Shown here: positions 28,191 through 36,404 of the stretch, one piece after another
Layout of the letters: each line of letters opens with the position of its first letter
Numbering within the stretch: position 1 is the stretch's first letter
Source of the DNA: Myxococcales bacterium
Lineage (GTDB): Bacteria > Myxococcota_A > Polyangia > Nannocystales > Nannocystaceae
Assembly: GCA_020633335.1 (NCBI GenBank)
Contig: JACKDU010000002.1
Span: 434,001-498,000, forward strand
Length of the DNA stretch: 64,000 nucleotides
Direction: 5' to 3'
Program-made: the position numbers and the translations under genes
The notes under the pieces: generated by a model
Told to the model about the DNA's origin: nothing
Database searches by the model: none
The model's input: only the letters and a program-made list of their open reading frames with translations

Positions 28191-30377
28191 ATCACACGCC
28201 GACGCCCCTACCCCCCTCTCTTCAGCGCCCTCGCCGGACTCCTCGGCGCCGCCACAGCAGCGGCGCCTGCCGCGGCGATGGCCGCAGGTGAGGACGGGGC
28301 CGCAGGGGGCTCCGCGCGTCCCACCGAGGAAGCACCGGGGAGATCGCAGGCTGATTCACCCGGCGCCCTGCGGACCGTCGTCCGCAGCCGCCGCGATCCC
28401 CAGGCCGAGGCCGACGCCCGCAGCCCGGGCTTCGTCACCGCGATCGACGTCGCGGCGATCGAGGACAGCCGCCCCGCGGACGATCTCCCGCGCCTCCTCA
28501 ATGAGGGGGCGGCGACCAACGTCCGCTCGCTCGGCGGCCTCGGGCAATTCTCGGCGGTGTCGATCCGCGGCTCGACCGCCCAGCAGGTCGCCTACTACAT
28601 CGACGGCGTCCCCCTCGGCCAGGCGCTGAGCGGCCTCCAGAGCGCGGGCGATCTCCCGCTCGACGGCCTCGATCGCATCGAGGTCCACCGCGGCCACCTC
28701 CCGCTCGCGCTCGGCTCGGCGATCGGCGGGGCGATCAACCTCGTCGGCGATCTCCGCTGCCGCGGCCCGGCCCTGCGGGCGATCGCCGGGGTCGGCTCCT
28801 TCGCCGGGCATGACGCCCGCCTCGCGACGCGCTGGCGGATCCGCCGGGTCTGCCTCAGCGCCCGCGCCGGGGTCGCCGGAGCAGCCGGCGACTTCGACTT
28901 CCTCGACACCCGCGGCACCCCGCAGAACCCCGCCGACGATCGGCTCGTCCGGCGCCGCAACAATCAATACGAGCGGGCGCTCGGCCAGCTCGGGGTCGCG
29001 GCCCGCCGCGGCCGCTGGGTGCTCCGCGGCCGCCAGCTCGTCGCCACCAAGCGCCAGGGGATCCCGGGGCCCGGCTACGCCCAGTCGACCCTGAGCGAGC
29101 TCGAGACCCTGAGCGCGCGGACCCTGGCGAGCGCCGAGGCCAGTGACCTCCTCGGCGAGGGCGCGCCGCTGACCTGGGTCGCCAGCGTCGGCGTCGAGCG
29201 CCGGCGCTACCGCGATCCCCTCGGCGAGGTCGGCCTCGGCAACGACGACGAGCGCCTCCTCGCCGCCGACGCCTACCTCTCGCCGCGCCTGGCGGTGCCG
29301 CTCTGGCGCGGCGCGATCCTCTCGCTCCTCGGCGAGGGCCGGGGCGAGGCGATCGCGGTCGACGAGGCCCAGGGGGTCCCGGGCGCGAGCGGCGACGCCC
29401 GCCGCCGCCGCTTCGCCGCCGCCGCCGGCCTCCAGCTCGATCAGCGCCTCGGCGGCCGCTTGCTCGTCGCCCCGGGGATCCGGATCGACGCCCTCCGCAG
29501 CCGCTTCGCCGTCCCCGCGGGCGAGGGCGAGGTCGACGATCAGGGGCGCGACGCCGCGACCCTCGGGACCTCGCCGCGCCTCGCCGCCCGCCTCGATCTC
29601 GGCGAGGGGCTGAGCCTGCGGGCGAGCGCCGGCCGCTACTTCCGGGCGCCGACCCTCGTCGAGCTCTTCGGCGACCGCGGCTATGTGATCGGCAACGAGG
29701 GGCTCCGCCCCGAGCGCGGCACCAACCTCGAGGGCGGCTACGTCTACCGCCGCGGCGGCCGCGATCGCGATCTCGACCTCCGCCTGCACACGGCTGGCTT
29801 TTGGACCAGGTCCGAGGATCTGATCCAGTGGGTGCAGACCGGGCCGGTGATCCAGCCGCGCAACCTCGCCGCGGCGCTGGTCCGCGGGATGGAGCTCGGC
29901 CTCGCCGCGAGCTGGCGGCGCCTCCTCGCCGTCGACGCGAGCTACACGCTCCTCGCCACCCGCAACCTCAGCCCCGACGCGTCGATGGCCGACAAGCGCC
30001 TGCCGGGGCGCCCCCTCCACCAGCTCTTCGCCCGCGCGAGCGCGGGCTGGCGCTTCGCCAGCGCGGTCGCCGGGGCGATCGAGCCGCGCCTCCACTACAC
30101 GCTCGAGGTCACCTCCGGCACCTTCCTCGACGCCTCCGAGCGGGTCGCCGTGCCGCCGCGGGTGCTCCACGGCTGCGGGATCAGCGTCGAGCTCGCCGAG
30201 CGCCTCCGCCTCGCGCTCGAGCTCCGCAACCTCCTCGATCTCCGGACCACCACCTGGACCCCGCCGGTCCGCGGGGCCTCGCCGCTGACCGTCCCGGTGA
30301 GCGACTTCATCGGCTACCCGCTCCCCGGTCGCTCGCTCTGGGCGAGCCTCCGGATCGACCTCGATCGCCCGCACTAG
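28191..30377 (+). CDS. btuB: TonB-dependent cobalamin receptor (BtuB-like)
   Basis: The outer-membrane receptor has a plug domain (ATNVRSLGGLGQFSAVSIRG, YYIDGVPLG, LDRIEVHRGHLPLALGSAIGGAIN) and a beta-barrel up to SLWASLRIDL. The riboswitch identifies the substrate as a cobamide. The first ATG (28278) leaves no signal peptide. In the same frame just upstream, TRRRPYPPLFSALAGLLGAA is a clear one, so I place the start at ATC 28191, ten bases after GGGAG. No ATG, GTG, TTG or CTG exists in the frame between the stop at 28170 and 28278. A sequence error or rare start codon could explain it. It has 729 codons. Confidence 0.87.
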   Translation: MTRRRPYPPLFSALAGLLGAATAAAPAAAMAAGEDGAAGGSARPTEEAPGRSQADSPGALRTVVRSRRDPQAEADARSPGFVTAIDVAAIEDSRPADDLPRLLNEGAATNVRSLGGLGQFSAVSIRGSTAQQVAYYIDGVPLGQALSGLQSAGDLPLDGLDRIEVHRGHLPLALGSAIGGAINLVGDLRCRGPALRAIAGVGSFAGHDARLATRWRIRRVCLSARAGVAGAAGDFDFLDTRGTPQNPADDRLVRRRNNQYERALGQLGVAARRGRWVLRGRQLVATKRQGIPGPGYAQSTLSELETLSARTLASAEASDLLGEGAPLTWVASVGVERRRYRDPLGEVGLGNDDERLLAADAYLSPRLAVPLWRGAILSLLGEGRGEAIAVDEAQGVPGASGDARRRRFAAAAGLQLDQRLGGRLLVAPGIRIDALRSRFAVPAGEGEVDDQGRDAATLGTSPRLAARLDLGEGLSLRASAGRYFRAPTLVELFGDRGYVIGNEGLRPERGTNLEGGYVYRRGGRDRDLDLRLHTAGFWTRSEDLIQWVQTGPVIQPRNLAAALVRGMELGLAASWRRLLAVDASYTLLATRNLSPDASMADKRLPGRPLHQLFARASAGWRFASAVAGAIEPRLHYTLEVTSGTFLDASERVAVPPRVLHGCGISVELAERLRLALELRNLLDLRTTTWTPPVRGASPLTVPVSDFIGYPLPGRSLWASLRIDLDRPH

Positions 30378-30411
30378 CGACCTCCAACTCACGGAAGAGA
30401 CCAGAGACGAC

Positions 30412-31671
30412 ATGCAGACCCCGACCCTCAGAACCCCGACGCGCCCGCGCGATTTTGCGCTCGCCGCTCCCCTCCTCCTCCTCCTCGCCTGCACCGGCGG
30501 GAGCGCGACCTCGGAGTCCGAGGGCGCGACCGACTCTGACTCCGACACCGGGGCGGCGACCGACTCCGACACCGAGGGCGCGCCGACGATCCTCGAGCTA
30601 GACGGCCCCTGCCAGGGCCCGGTCGCCGATCCGAGCCGCCTCGCGGTGATCACCACCGACTTCGTCAACGGCTCGCTCAGCGTCGCCGACGCGGCCGCGA
30701 TGAGCGTCAGCCTCGACGTCGCGGCCGCGACCACCGACACCCTGGCGACCTGGGCCGACGGCCGCCTCTACCTGGTCCATCGCTTCGGCTTCAACGCGAT
30801 CGACGTCCTCGACGGCGCCTCCTGGGCGAAGGTGGGGAGCCACATGGTCAGCGTCGACGGGGTCGCCGAGCCCAACCCGCAGACGCTGGTGATCGGCGAC
30901 GACGGCCTCGCCTACCTCACGCTCTTCGGCGCGCCCGAGGTGCAGGTCCTCGACCTCGCGGGCGGCGGCGGCGAGGTCGGGACGATCGACCTCAGCGCCT
31001 TCGCCGACGACGACGGCAACCCCGAGGCCGGGGTGGCGATCGCCTGCGGCTCGACCCTCATCGTCGGGATCCAGCGCCTCGATCCGAGCTTCACGCCGGT
31101 CGACCAGAGCTACCTCGTCGCGCTCGACATGACCCTGGGGACAGCCATCGACCTCGACCCGAGCGCCGACGGGATCCAGGGGCTCGCGCTCGCCGGCTCC
31201 TGGCCCCGGCAGATCCGGGTCGACCCGGCCGATCCGAGCGGCGAGACGATCCTGGTGCTGACCAGCGGGATCGAGCGGATCCACCTGCCGAGCGCGACCC
31301 GCGAGTGGGCGCTCGCGGCCGCCGATCTCGAGGCCGCCGGGATCGCCGGCTTCGCCCCCCAGGCCTTCGTCACGGACGCAGCCGGCGAGGTCGCCTACCT
31401 CGCGGCCAGCGACGGCGAGTGGCCGGCGGCGGCGGTCTTCCGGGCCGGCCTCGACGGCCGGGCGCCGACCGCCCCGGAGAAGGTGATCAGCGGGATCGCC
31501 ACCCACGAGAAGGTCCTCGAGCGGATCGGCGACCGCCTCTGGGTCGGCGACACGACCCCGGGCGCCAGCGGCCTCCGGGTCTGGGACCTCGCCGCCGGCG
31601 CGCCGACCGAGGTCACCGCCGCCCCCCTCGACACCGGCCTCCCGCCCTACACCCTCCTGCCGATCCCCTGA
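30412..31671 (+). CDS. Propeller-like lipoprotein, copy 1, in cobalamin operon
   Basis: The 419-residue protein has a signal peptide with the lipobox LLLLLAC (Cys near residue 27), then a Ser/Asp/Thr linker. After it I count about seven strand repeats of the form hydrophobic-x-V-x-D (LAVITTDFVNGSLSVAD, DGLAYLTLFGAPEVQVLDL, ILVLTSGIERI, RLWVGDTTPGASGLRVWD), consistent with a seven-bladed propeller. Its neighbours are BtuB (34 bases upstream) and its own paralogue (seven bases downstream). The position in the operon suggests cobalamin capture at the surface, like Bacteroides BtuG, but there is no obvious sequence proof. Confidence 0.82.
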   Translation: MQTPTLRTPTRPRDFALAAPLLLLLACTGGSATSESEGATDSDSDTGAATDSDTEGAPTILELDGPCQGPVADPSRLAVITTDFVNGSLSVADAAAMSVSLDVAAATTDTLATWADGRLYLVHRFGFNAIDVLDGASWAKVGSHMVSVDGVAEPNPQTLVIGDDGLAYLTLFGAPEVQVLDLAGGGGEVGTIDLSAFADDDGNPEAGVAIACGSTLIVGIQRLDPSFTPVDQSYLVALDMTLGTAIDLDPSADGIQGLALAGSWPRQIRVDPADPSGETILVLTSGIERIHLPSATREWALAAADLEAAGIAGFAPQAFVTDAAGEVAYLAASDGEWPAAAVFRAGLDGRAPTAPEKVISGIATHEKVLERIGDRLWVGDTTPGASGLRVWDLAAGAPTEVTAAPLDTGLPPYTLLPIP

Positions 31672-31678
31672 GGCGCCG

Positions 31679-32890
31679 ATGCCCCGCCGACCCCTCGCCG
31701 CCCTCCTGGCGCTCGTAGCCTGCGACTCGGCGCCGCCGCCGATCGATCCGCCGGACCAGGGTCCGCCGCCGATCGTCGGCGCGCCGGCCCTCGATCGGCC
31801 CTGCGAGGGGCCGCCGGAGGCCCCCCGCTTCCTCGCGGTGACGACCACCGACTTCACCACGGGGGCGCTCTCGATCGTCGACGTCGAGGCGATGGCGTCG
31901 ACGCCAGACGTCGCCCTCGCCAGCTCCGACGCCAAGCCCTTCGCCCACGAGGGCCTCCTCTACGTGCTCCACCGCTACCAGCTCGACGCCCTCGACGTCA
32001 TCGATCCGGCGGCCGAGTGGGCGCTGGTCGACTCCCAGGCGATCGATCACGAGGGCCCCGGGAGCGCCAACCCGCACGCGATCGCCTTCGCCGACGACGG
32101 CCTCGCCTACGTCTCCTTCTTCGGCGCGCCGGCGATCGCCGTCTACGACCTCGGCGATCCCGCGCACCCGCGGCGGAGCGGGACGATCGCCCTCGGCGCG
32201 CTCGCGGACGCCGACGGCAACCCCGAGGCCTCGCTGGCGATCGCCTGCGGCGACGCGCTCTTCGTCACCCTCGAGCGCCTCGACCGCGACGCCGCCTTCG
32301 CCCCGCGCGAGGACCACGACGAGGTCGCGGTGATCGACCGCGCGAGCGGCCGCCTCCACGACCTCGACGCCGACGCGCCGGGGATCCAGGGGATCGAGCT
32401 CCGGGGGCTCTGGGCCCGGCAATGGCGCCGCGATCCCGACGACCCGCGCGGGACGACGCTGCTGGTCCTCACCGAGGGGATCGAGCGCCTCGATCTCGCG
32501 GCCGGCGAGAGCACCTGGCTGGTCGCGCCGGCGCTCCTCGAGGGGCTCGGGATCCGCTCCTACCTCCAGCCGCAGGCCTTCGCCCTCCACCCGGCGAGCG
32601 GCGCGATCTACCTCGCTAGCTACCGCGAGGACTTCTCCGAGGTGGTCGTCCACCGCGTCGATCCGGCGGCGGAGCCCGAGGCTGCGGCGGTCGAGGTCCT
32701 CAGCGGCCTGATGACCAGCGAGCAGACCCTCGAGGTGATCGGCGACACCCTCTGGATCGGCGACCGCACGCCGGGCGCCGCCGGGATCCGGGCCTACGCG
32801 ATCGACCCGAGCAGCGGCGCCCTGAGCCCGCGCCTGGACGCCCCCCTCGCCACCGGGCTCGCGCCCTACGCCCTGAGTGTGGTCCCCTGA
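31679..32890 (+). CDS. Propeller-like lipoprotein, copy 2, in cobalamin operon
   Basis: The 403-residue paralogue of the preceding protein shares many motifs: LAVTTTDFTTGALSIVD, DDGLAYVSFFGAP, DGNPEASLAIACG, LLVLTEGIERLDL and IGDTLWIGDRTPGAAGIR. Its signal peptide is short (MPRRPLAALLALVACDS; Cys15) and its linker is Pro-rich rather than Ser-rich. The copies have diverged clearly, so the duplication is not recent. Two bases separate its stop from the btuF frame, showing one transcript. It may bind a different cobamide or form a complex with copy 1; this is inference. Confidence 0.82.
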   Translation: MPRRPLAALLALVACDSAPPPIDPPDQGPPPIVGAPALDRPCEGPPEAPRFLAVTTTDFTTGALSIVDVEAMASTPDVALASSDAKPFAHEGLLYVLHRYQLDALDVIDPAAEWALVDSQAIDHEGPGSANPHAIAFADDGLAYVSFFGAPAIAVYDLGDPAHPRRSGTIALGALADADGNPEASLAIACGDALFVTLERLDRDAAFAPREDHDEVAVIDRASGRLHDLDADAPGIQGIELRGLWARQWRRDPDDPRGTTLLVLTEGIERLDLAAGESTWLVAPALLEGLGIRSYLQPQAFALHPASGAIYLASYREDFSEVVVHRVDPAAEPEAAAVEVLSGLMTSEQTLEVIGDTLWIGDRTPGAAGIRAYAIDPSSGALSPRLDAPLATGLAPYALSVVP

Positions 32891-32892
32891 GC

Positions 32893-33963
32893 GTGATGAC
32901 GATGCGCGGAGACGAGCGTCGCGGGGAGCGCGGAGGCGAGCACAGGGCCCGCCTGCGGCGTCGGGCGTCGGCGGCCGCCGCCGGAGATGTCCCCACGACC
33001 AGGTCGAGCGGGCGCGCGCGCGCGGGCGATTCGCTCGACGTCGCCGCCGCGACCGAGCCCCGCGAGCGACGCCCTCGCGCCCGCCTGCGCAGCCTCGCCG
33101 GCGCCCTCGCCCTCGCCTGCGCCACCTCGCTGTCGGCCTGCGCGCGCCCCCCTGCCCCGCGTGCGGAGACCAACGAGCACCGGCGGGTCGCCTCGCAGAC
33201 GGTGCTCAGCGACGAGATCCTCTGGGCGCTCGGCCCCGAGACCCAGGCCCGGGTGATCGCCGTCTCGCCGCTCGTCGACGATCCCCGCTACTCGACGATC
33301 CCCGGCGCCTGGCCGCCCGCGCTGCCCCGCCTCGCCGGCTCGTCGGAGTCGCTCCTCGCGCTCGCGCCGGACCTCGTGATCATCGCCTCCTTCACCGCCC
33401 CCGAGACCCGCGTCTTCCTCGAGGCCCACCACGTCGAGACCCTCGAGCTCGACGCCTTCACCGGCTTTGACGATCTCTGGCGCCACACCCGGGCGATCGC
33501 CGCGGCGGTCGACGCCGAGGCCGCGGGCGAGGCGCTGATCGCCGGCCAGGAGGCCCGCCTGGCCGCGCTCCGCCGCGATCACGATCGCGGGCGCCGCCCC
33601 GCCGCCGTCTCCTGGGGCGACGGGATGATCGCCGCCCGCGACACCTCCTTCGACGCGATCGCCGGGGCCGCCGGGCTCGACAACCTCGCCGCCGCCCGCG
33701 GTCTCGTGGGACATGTCCCTTTGACCATCGAGGAGCTCACCGCCTGGGATCCCGAGGTCATCGTCATCGGCTGCGAGCCGCCCGGCTGCGAGGCGGCGGA
33801 GCGCGAGCTCGCCGGGCGGCCGGGGATCGCCGCGACCCGGGCGGCCCGCGAGGGCGGGATCATCGCGCTCCCGGCGGCCGCGCTGGCGAGCACCGGCGAG
33901 GGGATGATCGTCGCCGCCGAGCTCCTCAGCGCCCGCCGCCTCGCGCTCCCGGAGGCGCCGTGA
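32893..33963 (+). CDS. btuF: Cobalamin ABC transporter substrate-binding lipoprotein (BtuF-like)
   Basis: The class III (helical backbone) binding protein has TVLSDEILWALGPETQARVI, LLALAPDLVIIASF and LTAWDPEVIVIG, the typical BtuF/FhuD pattern. The signal peptide is RARLRSLAGALALACATSLSACARP, but about 75 residues precede it when read from 32893, and no ATG, GTG or TTG lies nearer in frame. So either the n-region is unusually long or the start is non-standard. Codon 33711-33716 lies within a GGGACATGTCCC palindrome. The stop overlaps btuC as GTGA. Confidence 0.88.
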   Translation: MMTMRGDERRGERGGEHRARLRRRASAAAAGDVPTTRSSGRARAGDSLDVAAATEPRERRPRARLRSLAGALALACATSLSACARPPAPRAETNEHRRVASQTVLSDEILWALGPETQARVIAVSPLVDDPRYSTIPGAWPPALPRLAGSSESLLALAPDLVIIASFTAPETRVFLEAHHVETLELDAFTGFDDLWRHTRAIAAAVDAEAAGEALIAGQEARLAALRRDHDRGRRPAAVSWGDGMIAARDTSFDAIAGAAGLDNLAAARGLVGHVPLTIEELTAWDPEVIVIGCEPPGCEAAERELAGRPGIAATRAAREGGIIALPAAALASTGEGMIVAAELLSARRLALPEAP

Positions 33964-34973
33964 GCCGCCTCCCCCTCGTCCTCGCCCTCGCCGCTGCGCT
34001 CGCGGCCCTCGCCCTCGCGCTCCTCGTCGGCCCCGGCGAGCTCGGCCCCGGCGACGTCGCGGCGATCCTCGGCCACCACCTCGGCCTCGTCGACGCCGCG
34101 CCGCCGCCGATCGCCGACGCGATCATCTGGGAGCTCCGCCTCCCCCGCGCCCTCCTCGCGGCGGTGATCGGCGCGGCCCTCGGCGGCGCCGGGGCGATCA
34201 CCCAGGGCCTCTTCCGCAACCCGCTCGCCGAGCCCGGCGTCCTCGGGATCTCCTCCGGAGCCGCCCTCTTCGCGGTGATCGGCTTCGCCCTCGGCCTCGA
34301 CGCCGCGACCCCGTGGGCAGCCGCGCTCCTCGCCGCCGGCGGAGCGACCAGCGTCCTCCTCCTCCTCCTCGCCTTCGTCGGCGCGCGGATCGACGTCGCC
34401 ACCCTCCTCCTCTCGGGGGTCGCGGTCGCGGCCCTCGCGTCGGCGGTCACCACCCTGATCCTCGCGCTCGCGTCGGCGCGCTGGGATCTCGGGCTCCGGG
34501 TGATCCACTGGCTCATGGGATCCTTCGAGGGCCGGAGCTGGGGGCACCTGGCGATCGCCGCGCCGATCGTCAGCCTCGGCCTCGGCCTCAGCCTCTGGAT
34601 CCGCCGCGACCTCGACGTCCTCTTCCTCGGCCCCGAGAGCGCGCGCTCGCTCGGCGTCGACCTCCGCCGCCTCCACCTCCAGGCGATCGCGGCGATCGGC
34701 CTCCTCGTCGGCGTCGCCACCGCGCTCACCGGGATCATCGGCTTCATCGGCCTCATCGTCCCCCACCTCGCCCGCCGCCTCGGCGGCCCCGGGCACCGCC
34801 GCCTGATCCCGCTGAGCGCGGCGATCGGCGGCGGTGTCCTCCTCCTGGTCGACACCGGCGCCCGCGCGTTCACGTCCTTCGTCCTCCCGCCCGGGGTGAT
34901 CACCAGCCTCCTCGGCGCGCCCTTCTTCCTCTGGATCCTCTGGCGCCAGCGGGTGCGGGTCGACGGGCTCTAG
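33960..34973 (+). CDS. btuC: Cobalamin ABC transporter permease (FecCD/BtuC family)
   Basis: The 337-residue permease starts with GTG overlapping the btuF stop. It has about ten membrane helices and family motifs: RLPRALLAAVIGAALGGAGA, NPLAEPGVLGISSGA, and near the C-terminus TGIIGFIGLIVPHLARRLGG, which contacts the ATPase. The operon ends here: no BtuD ATPase gene follows, the next gene being convergent. The ATPase must be supplied from elsewhere. Confidence 0.94.
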   Translation: MSRLPLVLALAAALAALALALLVGPGELGPGDVAAILGHHLGLVDAAPPPIADAIIWELRLPRALLAAVIGAALGGAGAITQGLFRNPLAEPGVLGISSGAALFAVIGFALGLDAATPWAAALLAAGGATSVLLLLLAFVGARIDVATLLLSGVAVAALASAVTTLILALASARWDLGLRVIHWLMGSFEGRSWGHLAIAAPIVSLGLGLSLWIRRDLDVLFLGPESARSLGVDLRRLHLQAIAAIGLLVGVATALTGIIGFIGLIVPHLARRLGGPGHRRLIPLSAAIGGGVLLLVDTGARAFTSFVLPPGVITSLLGAPFFLWILWRQRVRVDGL

Positions 34974-34997
34974 CGCACTAGCGGGGCGTCGCCTTTG

Positions 34998-35061
34998 CAT
35001 GTCCGAGTGGACATGTTGATCGCGCCCCCGAAGGTCCTCGACGACATGTCTCTTCGGACAT
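34998..35061. repeat. Two GACATGTC-type hairpins between convergent genes
   Basis: CATGTCC and GGACATG form a perfect 7-base-pair stem with loop GAGT at 34998-35015. ATGTC and GACAT form a second hairpin at 35046-35061 around TCTTCG. Both resemble the pair at 3298-3367. The position between btuC and a convergent lipoprotein gene would suit a bidirectional terminator. Confidence 0.6.
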
Positions 35062-35099
35062 CTTCTTCGAGGGGCTCGTCGTCACGCGCCGCAGCGCCG

Positions 35100-36404
35100 C
35101 TACTCGATCTCGACCCGCCGCACGAGCACCTCGCCGATCGTCACCTCGACCGCGACCGCCTCGGGCGGCGGCGTGAAGCGGACGCCGACGCCGACGCCGA
35201 CGAGCGCCCCCTCCCCGTCGAAGGCCCGCCAGCGCCGGAGCGGCTCGCCCTCGTCCCAGCCCTCCGCCGGCGCCAGCCAGCCGTCGCCGTCGCCGACCAG
35301 CGCGGCCGCGTAGGCGGGGGGCTCCTCGGGGAGCGGCGCCCCGGCCGGCCCGAAGAAGCGCTCGTCGACCGGCTCATTGCGCCAGTCGCAGTGGACGTGG
35401 TCGTCGTAGACCTCGCGGAAGCCGGCGCCCTCGACCCCGCAGCGGTCGTAGACCTCGGCGAGGCTCGCGTTCGACGCCTTGAGGTCGAAGGCGTCGCCGT
35501 AGATGTGGCGCGACCAGGTCGAGCCGCCGAGGCCCGCGTTGTGGACCGGGTTGCGGAACCCCGAGGGCACGGTGATCGGCCCGAGCGCGTCGCGGATCGC
35601 CTGGATGTGCTCGACCGCCGACGGCTGGACGACGACGTAGGGCCCGAACTGGGCGGTGACCAGCTCGCTGAACGCGAAGTTCGGCGCGACCTTGATCCCG
35701 AGGTCGACGCCGGTGAGGTCGATGAAGGCCAGGGGCGCCCGGTAGTTCGGGTCCTGATCGAGGGGCGGCGGGTACTCGAAGCCGAGCTCGTCGGCCGCGG
35801 GCAGCACCAGCGGGAAGCAGACATCCCAGGCGCCCCCGGGCCCGGGGTAGCAGACGTCGTCGCCGAGGACGCCAGTGTCCCCGGTGTCCCCCGTGTCCCC
35901 GGTGTCCTCGCCGTCGCTGACCACGGTGACCCGCGTCGCGCCGCCGACGATGTAGCCGCAGCCGTCGTAGGCCGTCGCCTGGATCGACCGCGGGCCGACC
36001 GGCGCGAAGGTGTACTCGACCGCGAAGTCCGAGGCCACGTCCGTGCTCTCGCCGATGTAGAGCACGGCCTCGGCCTCGTAGACCACCCGCGCGACCGGCC
36101 CGTCGGCGACCGCGGTGATCGTGACCGGGTTGACCGCGCTCGCCCCCGGCGACGTGATCTCGAGGTTGACCGTCTGACCGCAGGCCTGGCCGCCGGTCTG
36201 GCCGCCGCTGGTCCCCTCCCCGCTCTCCCCGCCGCTCGACGACGAGGCGCCGGTCGACCCCTCCCCCGACGAGCCGGGGCCCGGGTCTCCGCTCGAGGGG
36301 AACGCGTTGGTCCCGCCCTCACTCGCCCCCTCGGAGGGGCCACCACAGGCGACGCCGAGCGCGGCCGAGAGGGCGCCTGCGAGGTATTTCGGGGGTCTCA
36401 CCAT
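35100..36404 (-). CDS. Lipoprotein with M15A-like DD-peptidase domain
   Basis: The 434-residue protein has signal peptide KYLAGALSAALGVACGG (lipid Cys about 20), then a Ser/Gly-rich linker, an Ig-like strand region (about 75-160) and a GDTGDTGDTGDTG repeat encoded by nine-base DNA units near 35876-35905. The C-terminal domain has ITVPSGFRNPVHN, SRHIYGDAFDLK (about residues 297-308) and HVHCDW (about 334), the zinc-binding pattern of M15A/hedgehog-like peptidases that act on peptidoglycan cross-links. The role is likely cell-wall turnover. Some family members have lost activity, but here the His/Asp residues are kept. Confidence 0.78.
   Translation of the reverse strand: MVRPPKYLAGALSAALGVACGGPSEGASEGGTNAFPSSGDPGPGSSGEGSTGASSSSGGESGEGTSGGQTGGQACGQTVNLEITSPGASAVNPVTITAVADGPVARVVYEAEAVLYIGESTDVASDFAVEYTFAPVGPRSIQATAYDGCGYIVGGATRVTVVSDGEDTGDTGDTGDTGVLGDDVCYPGPGGAWDVCFPLVLPAADELGFEYPPPLDQDPNYRAPLAFIDLTGVDLGIKVAPNFAFSELVTAQFGPYVVVQPSAVEHIQAIRDALGPITVPSGFRNPVHNAGLGGSTWSRHIYGDAFDLKASNASLAEVYDRCGVEGAGFREVYDDHVHCDWRNEPVDERFFGPAGAPLPEEPPAYAAALVGDGDGWLAPAEGWDEGEPLRRWRAFDGEGALVGVGVGVRFTPPPEAVAVEVTIGEVLVRRVEIE

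Noticed and set aside
28046..28291. GTG at 28169 as btuB start
   Set aside because: It is in a different frame from btuB and leads to a short Arg-rich peptide.
27988..28629. Open frame spanning the riboswitch and btuB start
   Set aside because: It covers a structured RNA, and its protein is Arg/Pro/Ser-rich with no family resemblance.
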